Source of the DNA: Actinomycetota bacterium
GTDB lineage: Bacteria > Actinomycetota > Acidimicrobiia > Acidimicrobiales > CADCTF01
Length of the DNA stretch: 5,417 nt
Assembly (NCBI GenBank): GCA_019348305.1
Contig: JAHWJQ010000145.1
Span: forward strand, 1-5,417
Direction: 5' to 3'
The notes below the pieces were generated by a model. It saw nothing but the letters and a program-made list of their open reading frames with translations. It did no database searches and was not told the origin of the DNA. Every line of letters begins with the position of its first letter. Within the stretch, counting starts at the first letter, position 1. Both the position numbers and the translations under genes were made by a program. This document shows positions 1 to 5,417 of the stretch, piece after piece.

Positions 1-23
1 ACGGCGGAAGAACGTACCCCAGG

Positions 24-41
24 TAGTCTCGCCCGGGCGAG
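24..41 (+). promoter_or_regulatory. Possible -10 box and 14-bp palindrome upstream of the membrane-protein gene
   Basis: A TAGTCT hexamer at 24-29 fits the actinobacterial TAnnnT -10 pattern. It runs into a perfect 14-bp palindrome, CTCGCCCGGGCGAG, at 28-41. If the hexamer is a -10 box, transcription would begin near 36, in the middle of the palindrome, leaving a leader of about 34 nt before the GTG at 70. A palindrome at that place could be an operator. The -35 position for a 17-nt spacer falls on the first bases of the window (acggcg), which are a poor match, and an 18-nt spacer runs off the edge. Self-complementary GC runs also arise by chance in such GC-rich DNA. This is a weak call. Confidence 0.2.
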
Positions 42-54
42 GTGCGGAGGCGCC

Positions 55-64
55 GGAGAAAGGA
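55..64 (+). promoter_or_regulatory. Shine-Dalgarno sequence for the gene starting at 70
   Basis: The purine run GGAGAAAGGA ends 5 nt before the GTG at 70. It is the clearest ribosome binding site in the window and decides this start. The reading frame is open back to base 1, but it contains no ATG, GTG or TTG upstream of 70. Confidence 0.7.
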
Positions 65-69
65 CCGAA

Positions 70-573
70 GTGGGAGTCAACTCGACGCTGTACAACCTGG
101 TGTTCGTGCTCCACCTGGTGGCGGTGGTCGTCGGCTTCGGCAGCATGTTCCTGAACGGGGCCTACGACGCCCAGGCCAAGCGTCGCCCCGGCGCCGGCGG
201 CCTGGCCATCGCAGAGGCCACTCTGGCCGTGACCAAGCTGGCCCAGTACGCCATGTACGCCGTCTTCGTGTTCGGGATCGTCCTGGTCGTGCTGAGCGAC
301 GGGGTATGGGAGTTCAGCCAGCTGTGGATCTCCCTCAGCTTCCTTTTGTACTTCGTGGCGATAGGGCTGCTGCACGGCTTGGTGTTCCCGTCCGCCAGGC
401 GGATGAACGCACTCGCGGGCGAGCTGGTCGCCGCCGCCGCATCCGGAGGTGGGCGCCCTCCCGAGGTGGCCCAGATCGAGGCACTGGAGAAGCGCGTCGC
501 CCTGGGCGGGATGACCGTCAACCTCATCACCGTCATCGTCATCGCCCTCATGGTCTTCAAGCCCGGCGCGTAG
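70..573 (+). CDS. Small four-helix integral membrane protein, function unknown
   Basis: The 167-aa protein has four hydrophobic segments, at about residues 7-27, 57-77, 85-107 and 146-164. The loops are short and polar, and a cytoplasmic-looking stretch at 108-145 is rich in Ala, Gly and charged residues. There is no cleavable signal peptide; the first helix is probably a membrane anchor. His15 in helix 1 and His102 near the end of helix 3 sit in or beside the membrane. The general look (an N-terminal LHLVAVVVGFGSMF run, four helices, about 160 aa) resembles the uncharacterised DUF2269-type small membrane proteins, but I have not confirmed membership. The GTG start is supported by the GGAGAAAGGA site upstream. 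The next gene begins 3 nt after the stop and in the same frame, so the two are almost certainly co-transcribed. No transport or catalytic motif is visible, so I assign no function. Confidence 0.85.
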   Translation: MGVNSTLYNLVFVLHLVAVVVGFGSMFLNGAYDAQAKRRPGAGGLAIAEATLAVTKLAQYAMYAVFVFGIVLVVLSDGVWEFSQLWISLSFLLYFVAIGLLHGLVFPSARRMNALAGELVAAAASGGGRPPEVAQIEALEKRVALGGMTVNLITVIVIALMVFKPGA

Positions 574-576
574 CCG

Positions 577-1383
577 GTGCCGCATCCCATCGAGCGGCTG
601 CGCTGGGTGGCCCGGGCCGAGGGGGCGGGACCTTCGCTGCTCGTGCGGGAGGCGGCCGAGGCGCTGGCCCTGGTGGGCGACGACCTGGCCGGGATGGTCA
701 CCGCCTGCCGGCGGCTGATCGACCGTCACCCCGAGGTCGGCCCCATGTGGTGGCTGGGGGCGCGGGTGCTGGCCGCCCAGGACCCGCCGGCCGAGGCCTA
801 CGCCGCCGCCGACGCTCTTGATGCCGACCCCACCGCTCGAGCGGTCGCCGCCCACCTCCCCGACGACGCCACCGTCACCGTGTTGGGATGGCCGGAACAG
901 GCGGGGGCGGCGCTGCGGCGCCGGGGCGACCTCGAGGTCCTGGTCGTCGACAGCCAGGGCGAGGGGTCAGGGCTCGTGCGCCGGCTGCGTGGCTCCGGCG
1001 CCGACGCGGTGACGGTGGCCGAAGGTGCCCTCGGCGGCGCCGTGCGGGAATCGGCGCTGGTGCTGTTGGAGGCGACGGCGCTCGGGCCCGACGGGTTCGT
1101 CGCCACCGCCGGCTCCCTCGCTGCGGCCGCCCTGGGCGCCGGCCTCGGGCTCGAGGTGTGGGTGGTCGCCGGTGCCGGCCGGGTGCTGCCGGGCCGGCTG
1201 TGGGAGGCGCTGGTGACGCGAATCACCGATGCCGGCGAGCCGTGGGAGCTACAACACGAGGTGGTCCCCCTCGACTGGGTGACGGCCGTGGTCGGCCCCA
1301 CCGGGCCCCACGTCCCGGCCGAGGCGGTGCAGCGGGCCGACTGCCCGATCGTGCCCGAGCTGCTGCGGTGGGACCGGGGGTAA
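577..1383 (+). CDS. eIF-2B/MtnA-like fold protein, probably non-catalytic
   Basis: This soluble 268-aa protein has no signal peptide or membrane segment. Residues 1-90 are mostly helical (RLRWVARAEGAG, then LLVREAAEALALV). Residues 97-205 follow the Rossmann-like pattern of the eIF-2B alpha/beta/delta and MtnA (methylthioribose-1-phosphate isomerase) superfamily: a strand TVTVLG, a strand LEVLVVDSQGEGSGLVRRL resembling the family's V.V..SRP..EG..LA..L, a strand ALVLLEATALGPDG, a helix with AGSLAAAALGAG, and a strand EVWVVAGAG. In active isomerases I recall a GAD motif carrying the catalytic Asp and an N-K-I-G-T segment. Here they read EAT (165-167) and ATAGS (176-180), and the only cysteines are C44 and C256. 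A sensing, scaffold or substrate-binding role is more likely than isomerase activity. The GTG at 577 lacks a clear Shine-Dalgarno site and probably depends on coupling to the upstream gene. A GTG at 607 is an alternative start. The family assignment is from memory of sequence patterns. Confidence 0.75.
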   Translation: MPHPIERLRWVARAEGAGPSLLVREAAEALALVGDDLAGMVTACRRLIDRHPEVGPMWWLGARVLAAQDPPAEAYAAADALDADPTARAVAAHLPDDATVTVLGWPEQAGAALRRRGDLEVLVVDSQGEGSGLVRRLRGSGADAVTVAEGALGGAVRESALVLLEATALGPDGFVATAGSLAAAALGAGLGLEVWVVAGAGRVLPGRLWEALVTRITDAGEPWELQHEVVPLDWVTAVVGPTGPHVPAEAVQRADCPIVPELLRWDRG

Positions 1384-1394
1384 TTTCTCGTTCA
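1381..1394 (+). promoter_or_regulatory. Candidate -10 box of a leaderless internal promoter
   Basis: The hexamer TAATTT at 1381-1386 includes the TAA stop codon of the preceding gene and matches TAnnnT. Seven bases separate it from the ATG at 1394, so transcription would start on or next to the A of the start codon and give a leaderless mRNA. The tract 1381-1394 is unusually AT-rich for this window, and no well-spaced Shine-Dalgarno site precedes the ATG (the G run at 1376-1380 is 13 nt away). The -35 position (about 1357-1364, gagctgct) matches the consensus poorly. The same hexamer-7 nt-ATG layout recurs at 4295-4308. Confidence 0.4.
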
Positions 1395-2071
1395 TGGGCG
1401 AGATCGTCGAGTTCCCCAGCAACGGGATGACTGCGCAGGGCTACCTGGCCACCCCCTCGTCCGTCGCCGGCGGCGGGGTGGTGGTGATCCAGGAGTGGTG
1501 GGGCCTGGTCGACCACATCAAAGACGTCTGCGATCGCTTCGCCGGCGAGGGCTTCGTGGCGCTGGCCCCCGACTTCTACCGGGGCGAGACGACCACCGAG
1601 CCCGACGAGGCCGCCAAGTTGATGATGGCGCTCAACCTCGAACAGGCGGCCAAGGACATGGGCGGCGCCGTCCAGTTCGTCGCCGGGCGGGCCGATGGCA
1701 ACGTGGGCGTCATCGGCTTCTGCATGGGCGGCGGGCTGGCCTTGGTGCTGGGGGCCCAGCAGGGCGACGCGGTCAAGGCGGTCGTCCCCTTCTACGGCCT
1801 GATCCCGTGGCCCGGGGCGCAGCCGGACTACTCGGGGATGAAGGCCGCGGTGCAGGGTCATTACGCCGCCGAGGACGACATGGCCGACGCCGAGTCGGTG
1901 CGCCGGCTGGAGGGTGCGCTGCGAGACGCCGGCGTCGAGGTCGAGATCTTCACCTACCCGGGGACCCACCACGCCTTCTTCAACGACCAGCGGCCCGAGG
2001 TCCACGACCCCGAGGCGGCGGCGCTGGCGTGGCGCCGGGTGCTGGAGTTCTTCCGGGCCAAGCTTGGCTGA
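1394..2071 (+). CDS. Dienelactone hydrolase family protein
   Basis: This 225-aa cytoplasmic alpha/beta-hydrolase is about the usual length of the dienelactone hydrolase (carboxymethylenebutenolidase) family. The founding members hydrolyse dienelactone to maleylacetate in chlorocatechol breakdown. The family hallmarks are present: Glu34 in QEWWG, which in the family interacts with the nucleophile; the nucleophilic Cys110 in GFCMGGG; Asp161 in the GHYAAEDDM segment; and His193 in THHAFFND. With Cys as nucleophile and the full triad, it should be an active hydrolase. No chlorocatechol dioxygenase or maleylacetate reductase lies nearby, so the true substrate is probably another lactone or ester and is unknown. 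It starts at ATG 1394, 10 nt after the preceding stop, beside a -10-like box that suggests a leaderless transcript. Its last 8 bases overlap the start of the following peptidase gene. The family call is strong; the substrate is open. Confidence 0.92.
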   Translation: MGEIVEFPSNGMTAQGYLATPSSVAGGGVVVIQEWWGLVDHIKDVCDRFAGEGFVALAPDFYRGETTTEPDEAAKLMMALNLEQAAKDMGGAVQFVAGRADGNVGVIGFCMGGGLALVLGAQQGDAVKAVVPFYGLIPWPGAQPDYSGMKAAVQGHYAAEDDMADAESVRRLEGALRDAGVEVEIFTYPGTHHAFFNDQRPEVHDPEAAALAWRRVLEFFRAKLG

Positions 2072-4244
2072 CGCCGGCACCCGGGGACGTGCCCCCGGCG
2101 CCATCGACGTCACCGCCGTCGCCCGCTACCCGCAGCCGGGAACCAATGCTGCGGCGGCCGCTGCCTTCAGCCCCGACGGCCGCTGGGTCGCCTTCCTCTG
2201 GAGCCCGGACCACTCGCTGCGGCGGGGTCTGTTCGTGCACGAGGTCGACAGCGGCGAAGTCCGCGAGCTGATGGGTGCCGGCGGGCCCGGAGCCGTCACC
2301 GAGGAGGGCCTGTCGCTGGAGGAGCGCCTGCGCCGGGAGCGCCAGCGCGAGCTGGGCCAGGGCGTCACGACGTTCGCGTGGGCGAAGCAGGCGAACCGCC
2401 TCCTGGTGCCCCAGCCCGACGGCCTGCGGGTGCTGGACGCGCCGGGGTTCGAGCCCCGGCTGGTGGCGAGTGCGCAAGAGGGGCCACTCCTCGATCCGCA
2501 GCTGTCCCCCGACGGGTCGATGGTCGCCTACGTGCAGCACGACGAGCTGTTCGTCGTGGCCTGTGACGGCGGCTCCCATCCCCGCCAGCTCACCCGGGGG
2601 GCCAGGGGGACGGGCAGGACCCACGGGCTGGCCGAGTTCATCGCCCAGGAGGAGATGGACCGGTCCCACGGCTTCTGGTGGTCGCCAGACGGGGCGATGC
2701 TGGCCTTCACCGAGGTCGACGAGACCGCCATCCCTGTCTACCGGATCGTCCACCAGGGAAGCGACTCGGTGGGCGAGGGCGCCCAGGAGGACCACGGTTA
2801 CCCCTTCGCCGGTCATGACAACGCCCGCGTGCGTCTGGGCGTGGTCGACGCCGCCGGCGGCGACCCGGTGTGGATGGACCTGGGCACCGGCTGGGAGTAC
2901 CTGGCCCGGGTCGACTGGCTGGCGCCCGGCCTGCTCGTCGCGCAGTTGCAGAACCGCACCCAGACCCGCCTCGACCTGGTCGCCCTCGACCCCGCCACCG
3001 GCTCCTGCCGGCCGCTCTTGAGCGAGGAGAGCGAGGTCTGGGTCAACCTGCACGACCTGCTCCGCCCTCTGGGGGGTGACCGGTTCCTGTGGGGGTCGGA
3101 GCGCAGCGGCTTTCGTCACCTGGAGGTCCGTTCCGTCGTCGACGGCTCCCTGGAGCGGGTGCTGACGGAGGGGGAGTGGCAGGTCGAGGCGGTGGTGGAG
3201 GTGGGCGACGACCGGGTGTGGTTCACCGCCACCGGCGACTCGCCGCTCGAGCGCCACCTCTACGAGGTCGTCCTGGAAGGGGGGCAGGTGCGCCGGCTGA
3301 CCGAGGGTGCCGGCACCCATGCCGGCGCCGTCCACCAGCCCAGCCGCCGCATGGTCGACACCTGGTCGAGCATCACCCGCCCGCCCGAGGCCGTGATCCG
3401 CTCCCTCCACCCGCGAGGGGAGCAGCCCCGGCCGCTCCTGCCCGCCGGTGCCCCGCCCGATCCCCGCCTGGCCGAGCTCGACCTCGAGGCACCCGAGCTG
3501 GTCACCGTGCAGACCTCCGACGGCGTCACCCTCCACGCCGCCCTCTACCGCCCGCCCGGGCAAGGCCCCTTCCCCACGATCGTCTCGGTCTACGGCGGCC
3601 CCCACGCCCAGCGGGTCACCGACTCCTGGGGCCTCACCGCCGGCATGCGGGCCCAGTACCTCCGCTCCCTCGGGTTCATGGTGGTCGTGGCCGACAACCG
3701 CGGCAGTGCCGGCCGGGGGCTCGGCTTCGAGGCGCCCATCCGCTGGGACCTCGGAAACGTCGAGGTCGCCGACCAGGTGACGGTGGTGCGCTGGCTGGTC
3801 GATGAAGGGCTGGCCGACCCGGACCGGGTGGGCATCTACGGCTGGAGCTACGGCGGCTACATGAGCGCGCTGTGCCTGGCCAAGGAGCCGGAGGTGTTCC
3901 GGGTGGCCGTGGCCGGCGCCCCCGTCACCTCCTGGGACGGCTACGACACCCATTACACCGAGCGCTACATGGGCCTGCCCGAGGACAACCCCGACGGCTA
4001 CCGCACGTCATCGGTGATGACCCACGTCGCCGGCCTGCGTGACCGCCGGCTCCTGCTCGTGCACGGCCTCATCGACGAAAACGTCCACTTCCGCCACACC
4101 GCCCGGCTGGTCAACGCGCTGATCAGGGAGCGCATCCCCTACGAGCTGCTCCTGTTCCCGGACGAGCGCCACGTGCCCCGCTCCGAGGCCGACCGGGTGT
4201 TCATGGAAGAACGCATCCGCGACTTCTTCCTGGCCCACCTCTGA
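2064..4244 (+). CDS. S9 family peptidase of the dipeptidyl-peptidase IV type
   Basis: The protein has 726 aa, in the normal range for the family. Residues about 20-470 form the beta-propeller, with repeated [20 protein letters not shown] and [11 protein letters not shown] blade strands. Residues about 480-726 form the alpha/beta-hydrolase domain. The catalytic triad is Ser595 (GWSYGGYMS), Asp671 ([10 protein letters not shown]) and His703 (DERHVPR). Tyr510 in VYGGPHAQ fits the oxyanion-hole tyrosine, and Tyr627 and Tyr631 (YTERYMGLP, shared with human DPP4) fit the S1 pocket. The AQEEMDR motif supplies Glu196 and Glu197, the pair that in DPP IV holds the free N-terminus of the substrate, so removal of N-terminal dipeptides, perhaps Xaa-Pro, is the best prediction. 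Acylaminoacyl peptidase is less likely. There is no signal peptide or membrane anchor, which implies a cytoplasmic enzyme. The TTG at 2064 is chosen because the first blade begins only about 20 residues later and the next in-frame start (GTG near 2235) would remove it. It overlaps the hydrolase stop by 8 nt, implying coupling. Confidence 0.93.
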   Translation: MADAGTRGRAPGAIDVTAVARYPQPGTNAAAAAAFSPDGRWVAFLWSPDHSLRRGLFVHEVDSGEVRELMGAGGPGAVTEEGLSLEERLRRERQRELGQGVTTFAWAKQANRLLVPQPDGLRVLDAPGFEPRLVASAQEGPLLDPQLSPDGSMVAYVQHDELFVVACDGGSHPRQLTRGARGTGRTHGLAEFIAQEEMDRSHGFWWSPDGAMLAFTEVDETAIPVYRIVHQGSDSVGEGAQEDHGYPFAGHDNARVRLGVVDAAGGDPVWMDLGTGWEYLARVDWLAPGLLVAQLQNRTQTRLDLVALDPATGSCRPLLSEESEVWVNLHDLLRPLGGDRFLWGSERSGFRHLEVRSVVDGSLERVLTEGEWQVEAVVEVGDDRVWFTATGDSPLERHLYEVVLEGGQVRRLTEGAGTHAGAVHQPSRRMVDTWSSITRPPEAVIRSLHPRGEQPRPLLPAGAPPDPRLAELDLEAPELVTVQTSDGVTLHAALYRPPGQGPFPTIVSVYGGPHAQRVTDSWGLTAGMRAQYLRSLGFMVVVADNRGSAGRGLGFEAPIRWDLGNVEVADQVTVVRWLVDEGLADPDRVGIYGWSYGGYMSALCLAKEPEVFRVAVAGAPVTSWDGYDTHYTERYMGLPEDNPDGYRTSSVMTHVAGLRDRRLLLVHGLIDENVHFRHTARLVNALIRERIPYELLLFPDERHVPRSEADRVFMEERIRDFFLAHL

Positions 4245-4259
4245 TCTACGTCCCGGGGC

Positions 4260-4294
4260 CGGGGGGCCGAGTTGGGAAGCTTCGGCGGCCCCCG
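4260..4294 (+). terminator. GC-rich hairpin after the peptidase gene, candidate terminator
   Basis: Bases 4260-4270 can pair with 4282-4294. CCGA (4267-4270) pairs with TCGG (4282-4285), G4266 pairs with C4286, and then, after a 2-nt bulge (4287-4288), 4260-4265 pair with 4289-4294. This gives 11 G/C-dominated pairs around an 11-nt loop. It begins 15 nt after the peptidase stop codon. No T-tract follows, so it would be a terminator of the tract-less kind proposed for some actinobacteria, or a structure with another role. It overlaps the promoter of the next gene. Confidence 0.4.
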
Positions 4295-4308
4295 TAGCCT
4301 TGCCACCA
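4272..4308 (+). promoter_or_regulatory. Leaderless sigma-70-type promoter of the CoA-lyase gene
   Basis: TTGGGA at 4272-4277 (four of six matches to TTGACA) and TAGCCT at 4295-4300 (TAnnnT) are separated by exactly 17 nt. The -10 box ends 7 nt before the ATG at 4308, so the predicted transcription start is the A of the start codon. No Shine-Dalgarno sequence precedes this ATG, which fits a leaderless mRNA, common in actinobacteria. The TTG at 4272 can be misread as a start codon but is better explained as the -35 element. Confidence 0.6.
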
Positions 4309-5249
4309 TGTCAGCGCGTACCCGTGACCTCCCTCGTCGCTCGTGCCTCTCCGTCCCGGGCTCGAGCGAGCGGTTCCTCCAGAAGGGCCCGAGCGTGCCG
4401 GCCGACATGACGTTCCTCGACCTCGAGGATTCGGTGGCGCCCCTGGAGAAGGACGGCGCCCGGGCCAAGGTCGTGGATGCCGTCAAGAACCTGGACTGGG
4501 GCGAGCGCGTGCTGTGCGTCCGCATCAACGCGTGGGACACGAAATGGACCGTCTTCGACGTCATAGAGGTGGTCGGCAACGCCGGCGAGCGCCTCGACGA
4601 GGTCATGTTGCCCAAGGTGCAGACGCAGGCCGAGGTGGTGGCGCTCGACCTGCTCCTCACCCAGGTGGAGGCCCAAGCCGGCCTGCCGCTCGGCCACATC
4701 GGCATCGAGGCCCAGATCGAGACGGCCCGCGGGCTCATCAACGTCGAAGAGATTTGCGCCGCCAGCCCCCGCCTCGAAGCCATCGTCTTCGGCCCCGCCG
4801 ACTTCGCGGCCTCGATGGAGATGCCGGTGCTCACCGGCGGGGTGCACATCCCCGACTACCCCGGCGACCACTTCCACTACGTGTTCAACAAGATCCTCAT
4901 GGCCGGGCGGGCCAACGGGCTGCAGGTGATCGACGGACCGTTCCTCAAGGTGCGCGAGCACGACGCCTTCCGTGACTACTGCAGGCGGACCAAGGTCCTG
5001 GGCTACGACGGCAAGTGGGCCCTGCACCCCGACCAGGTCAGCATCCTGAACGAGGTCTTCTCGCCGACCCAGGAGCAGTTCGACCGGGCCTGGGCCATCC
5101 TCGATGCCTACCGTGAAGCGACCGAGGGGGACTCGGGTGAGCGTAAGGGCGCCGTGATGTTCGGCGACGAGATGATCGACGAGGCCTCGCGGAAGATGGC
5201 GATCAAGTTCGTTGCCCGGGGTGAGCGGGCCGGCTTGCGCCGGAGCTGA
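4308..5249 (+). CDS. HpcH/HpaI aldolase / CitE-like CoA-ester lyase
   Basis: This 313-aa cytoplasmic TIM-barrel protein is close in length to L-malyl-CoA/beta-methylmalyl-CoA lyases. Members cleave or condense 3-hydroxy-acyl-CoA thioesters (malyl-CoA, methylmalyl-CoA, citramalyl-CoA) in a Mg2+-dependent retro-Claisen reaction. Visible motifs, in order: RSCLSVPGSSERF (11-23), FLDLEDSV (36-43), VRINAWDT with Arg72, LPKVQT (101-106), IEAQIETARGL with Glu138, FGPADFAASM with Asp165, and GYDGKWALHPDQ (232-243). Glu138 and Asp165 are the expected metal ligands and Arg72 the carboxylate-binding residue. The C-terminal stretch GAVMFGDEMIDEASRKMA (281-298) is typical of the malyl-CoA-lyase side of the family. 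No citrate lyase alpha or gamma subunit gene is adjacent in the window, so citrate lyase beta subunit is an unlikely name; the exact substrate remains unknown. The ATG at 4308 is preferred over the in-frame TTG at 4272 because of the leaderless promoter and because the conserved region begins about 11 residues after the ATG. Confidence 0.92.
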   Translation: MSARTRDLPRRSCLSVPGSSERFLQKGPSVPADMTFLDLEDSVAPLEKDGARAKVVDAVKNLDWGERVLCVRINAWDTKWTVFDVIEVVGNAGERLDEVMLPKVQTQAEVVALDLLLTQVEAQAGLPLGHIGIEAQIETARGLINVEEICAASPRLEAIVFGPADFAASMEMPVLTGGVHIPDYPGDHFHYVFNKILMAGRANGLQVIDGPFLKVREHDAFRDYCRRTKVLGYDGKWALHPDQVSILNEVFSPTQEQFDRAWAILDAYREATEGDSGERKGAVMFGDEMIDEASRKMAIKFVARGERAGLRRS

Positions 5250-5261
5250 ACCGCGGCCCAC

Positions 5262-5417
5262 TTGATCGTCGACTGCGTCATCCCCGCCCGCAACGAGGCT
5301 GCCACGGTCGCCTCGGTGGTGGAGCTGGCCAGGGCCTGCCGGTACGTGCGGGAGGTGATCGTGGTGGACGACGGCTCCGCCGACGGCACCGGCGACCTGG
5401 CGGCGGCGGCCGGGGCC
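5262..5417 (+). CDS. Family 2 glycosyltransferase, N-terminal fragment
   Basis: An open frame runs from TTG 5262 to the window edge (52 codons, no stop) and shows the start of a GT-A fold glycosyltransferase. VDCVIPARNEAATVASVV (3-20) is the first strand and helix, and EVIVVDDGSADGT (31-43) is the nucleotide-sugar-binding strand with the DDGS motif. Such enzymes transfer sugars from NDP-sugars to lipid, polysaccharide or small-molecule acceptors. Close relatives by pattern include dolichyl-phosphate mannose/glucose synthase-like proteins and glucosyl-3-phosphoglycerate synthase; the metal-binding DxD motif and acceptor region lie beyond the window. The TGA of the preceding gene (5247-5249) is in the same frame, so TTG 5262 is the first usable start, and it puts the first strand at the expected N-terminal position. 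GGAG at 5242-5245 is 16 nt away, too far for a good ribosome binding site. With a 12-nt gap, it is probably co-transcribed with the lyase gene. Confidence 0.85.
   Translation, partial: MIVDCVIPARNEAATVASVVELARACRYVREVIVVDDGSADGTGDLAAAAGA

Noticed and set aside
1..26. Tail of an upstream gene ending at TAG 24-26
   Set aside because: One frame reads seven codons and then TAG, but that is too short to support a gene. The left edge is uninformative.
42..821. Plus-strand frame starting at GTG 42 in a second frame of the first two genes
   Set aside because: It translates to an Arg/Gly/Pro-rich sequence with no hydrophobic core, typical of an out-of-frame reading of GC-rich DNA.
1914..2063. Upstream extension of the S9 peptidase frame into the hydrolase gene
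   Set aside because: The extra 50 residues are Arg/Ser/Thr/Pro-rich, out of frame with the hydrolase, and unlike any peptidase N-terminus.
1223..2113. Minus-strand open frame across the end of the eIF-2B-like gene and the hydrolase
   Set aside because: It lies opposite two convincing genes and has a composition typical of a GC-skew shadow, with no family signature.
1980..3953. Long (657-codon) open frame on the minus strand, antisense to the S9 peptidase
   Set aside because: Its translation is low-complexity and rich in Gly, Ala, His, Val and Arg, with no recognisable motif. Such long antisense frames are expected opposite GC-rich genes, and the plus-strand peptidase has all its motifs.
4272..4307. 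TTG 4272 as the start of the CoA-ester lyase
   Set aside because: The TTG is better explained as part of the -35 box of a leaderless promoter, and the 12 added residues match nothing typical of the family.
4311..5261. Minus-strand open frame opposite the CoA-ester lyase
   Set aside because: It is rich in His, Leu, Val, Asp and Gly like other antisense shadows here, and the plus strand carries the complete HpcH/CitE motif set.
1..5417. CRISPR arrays, tRNA/rRNA genes, riboswitches, insertion sequences or toxin-antitoxin and phage-defence genes
   Set aside because: No repeat-spacer pattern, tRNA-like cloverleaf, terminal inverted repeats, transposase or defence motif could be seen, and coding density leaves almost no room for them.

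Overview
The window is GC-rich (by eye around 70%), with third codon positions dominated by G and C, frequent GTG/TTG starts, and two start codons that appear to be leaderless. This suggests a high-GC actinobacterium. An uncultured Acidimicrobiia-like lineage is plausible, but that placement is an inference and not demonstrated. All real genes lie on the + strand, and the sequence is almost fully coding. I see no tRNA, rRNA, CRISPR array, insertion sequence, attachment site or origin.

Left block (70-4244): four tightly packed genes. They are (1) a 167-aa four-helix membrane protein of unknown function; (2) a 268-aa soluble protein resembling the eIF-2B/MtnA-like fold, whose catalytic positions look lost; (3) a 225-aa dienelactone-hydrolase family enzyme with an intact Cys/Asp/His triad; and (4) a 726-aa S9 prolyl-oligopeptidase family peptidase of the dipeptidyl-peptidase IV type. 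The last has an N-terminal propeller, the double-Glu motif and a Ser/Asp/His triad. The gaps are 3 nt, 10 nt and an 8-nt overlap, so one operon is likely. A -10-like box over the stop codon of gene 2 suggests that genes 3 and 4 can also be transcribed from their own leaderless start.

Junction (4245-4307): 63 nt that hold a strong GC-rich hairpin, a candidate terminator, interleaved with a good -35/-10 promoter. The promoter's predicted transcription start falls on the ATG of the next gene.

Right block (4308-5417): a 313-aa HpcH/HpaI aldolase / CitE-like CoA-ester lyase, followed after 12 nt by the first 52 codons of a family-2 glycosyltransferase cut by the window edge.

Most of the content is housekeeping or catabolic metabolism: peptide trimming, ester or lactone hydrolysis, CoA-ester cleavage and sugar transfer. 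No clearly new system is visible. The points most worth a second look are the two matching leaderless-promoter signatures, the terminator/promoter overlap and the degenerate eIF-2B-like protein.
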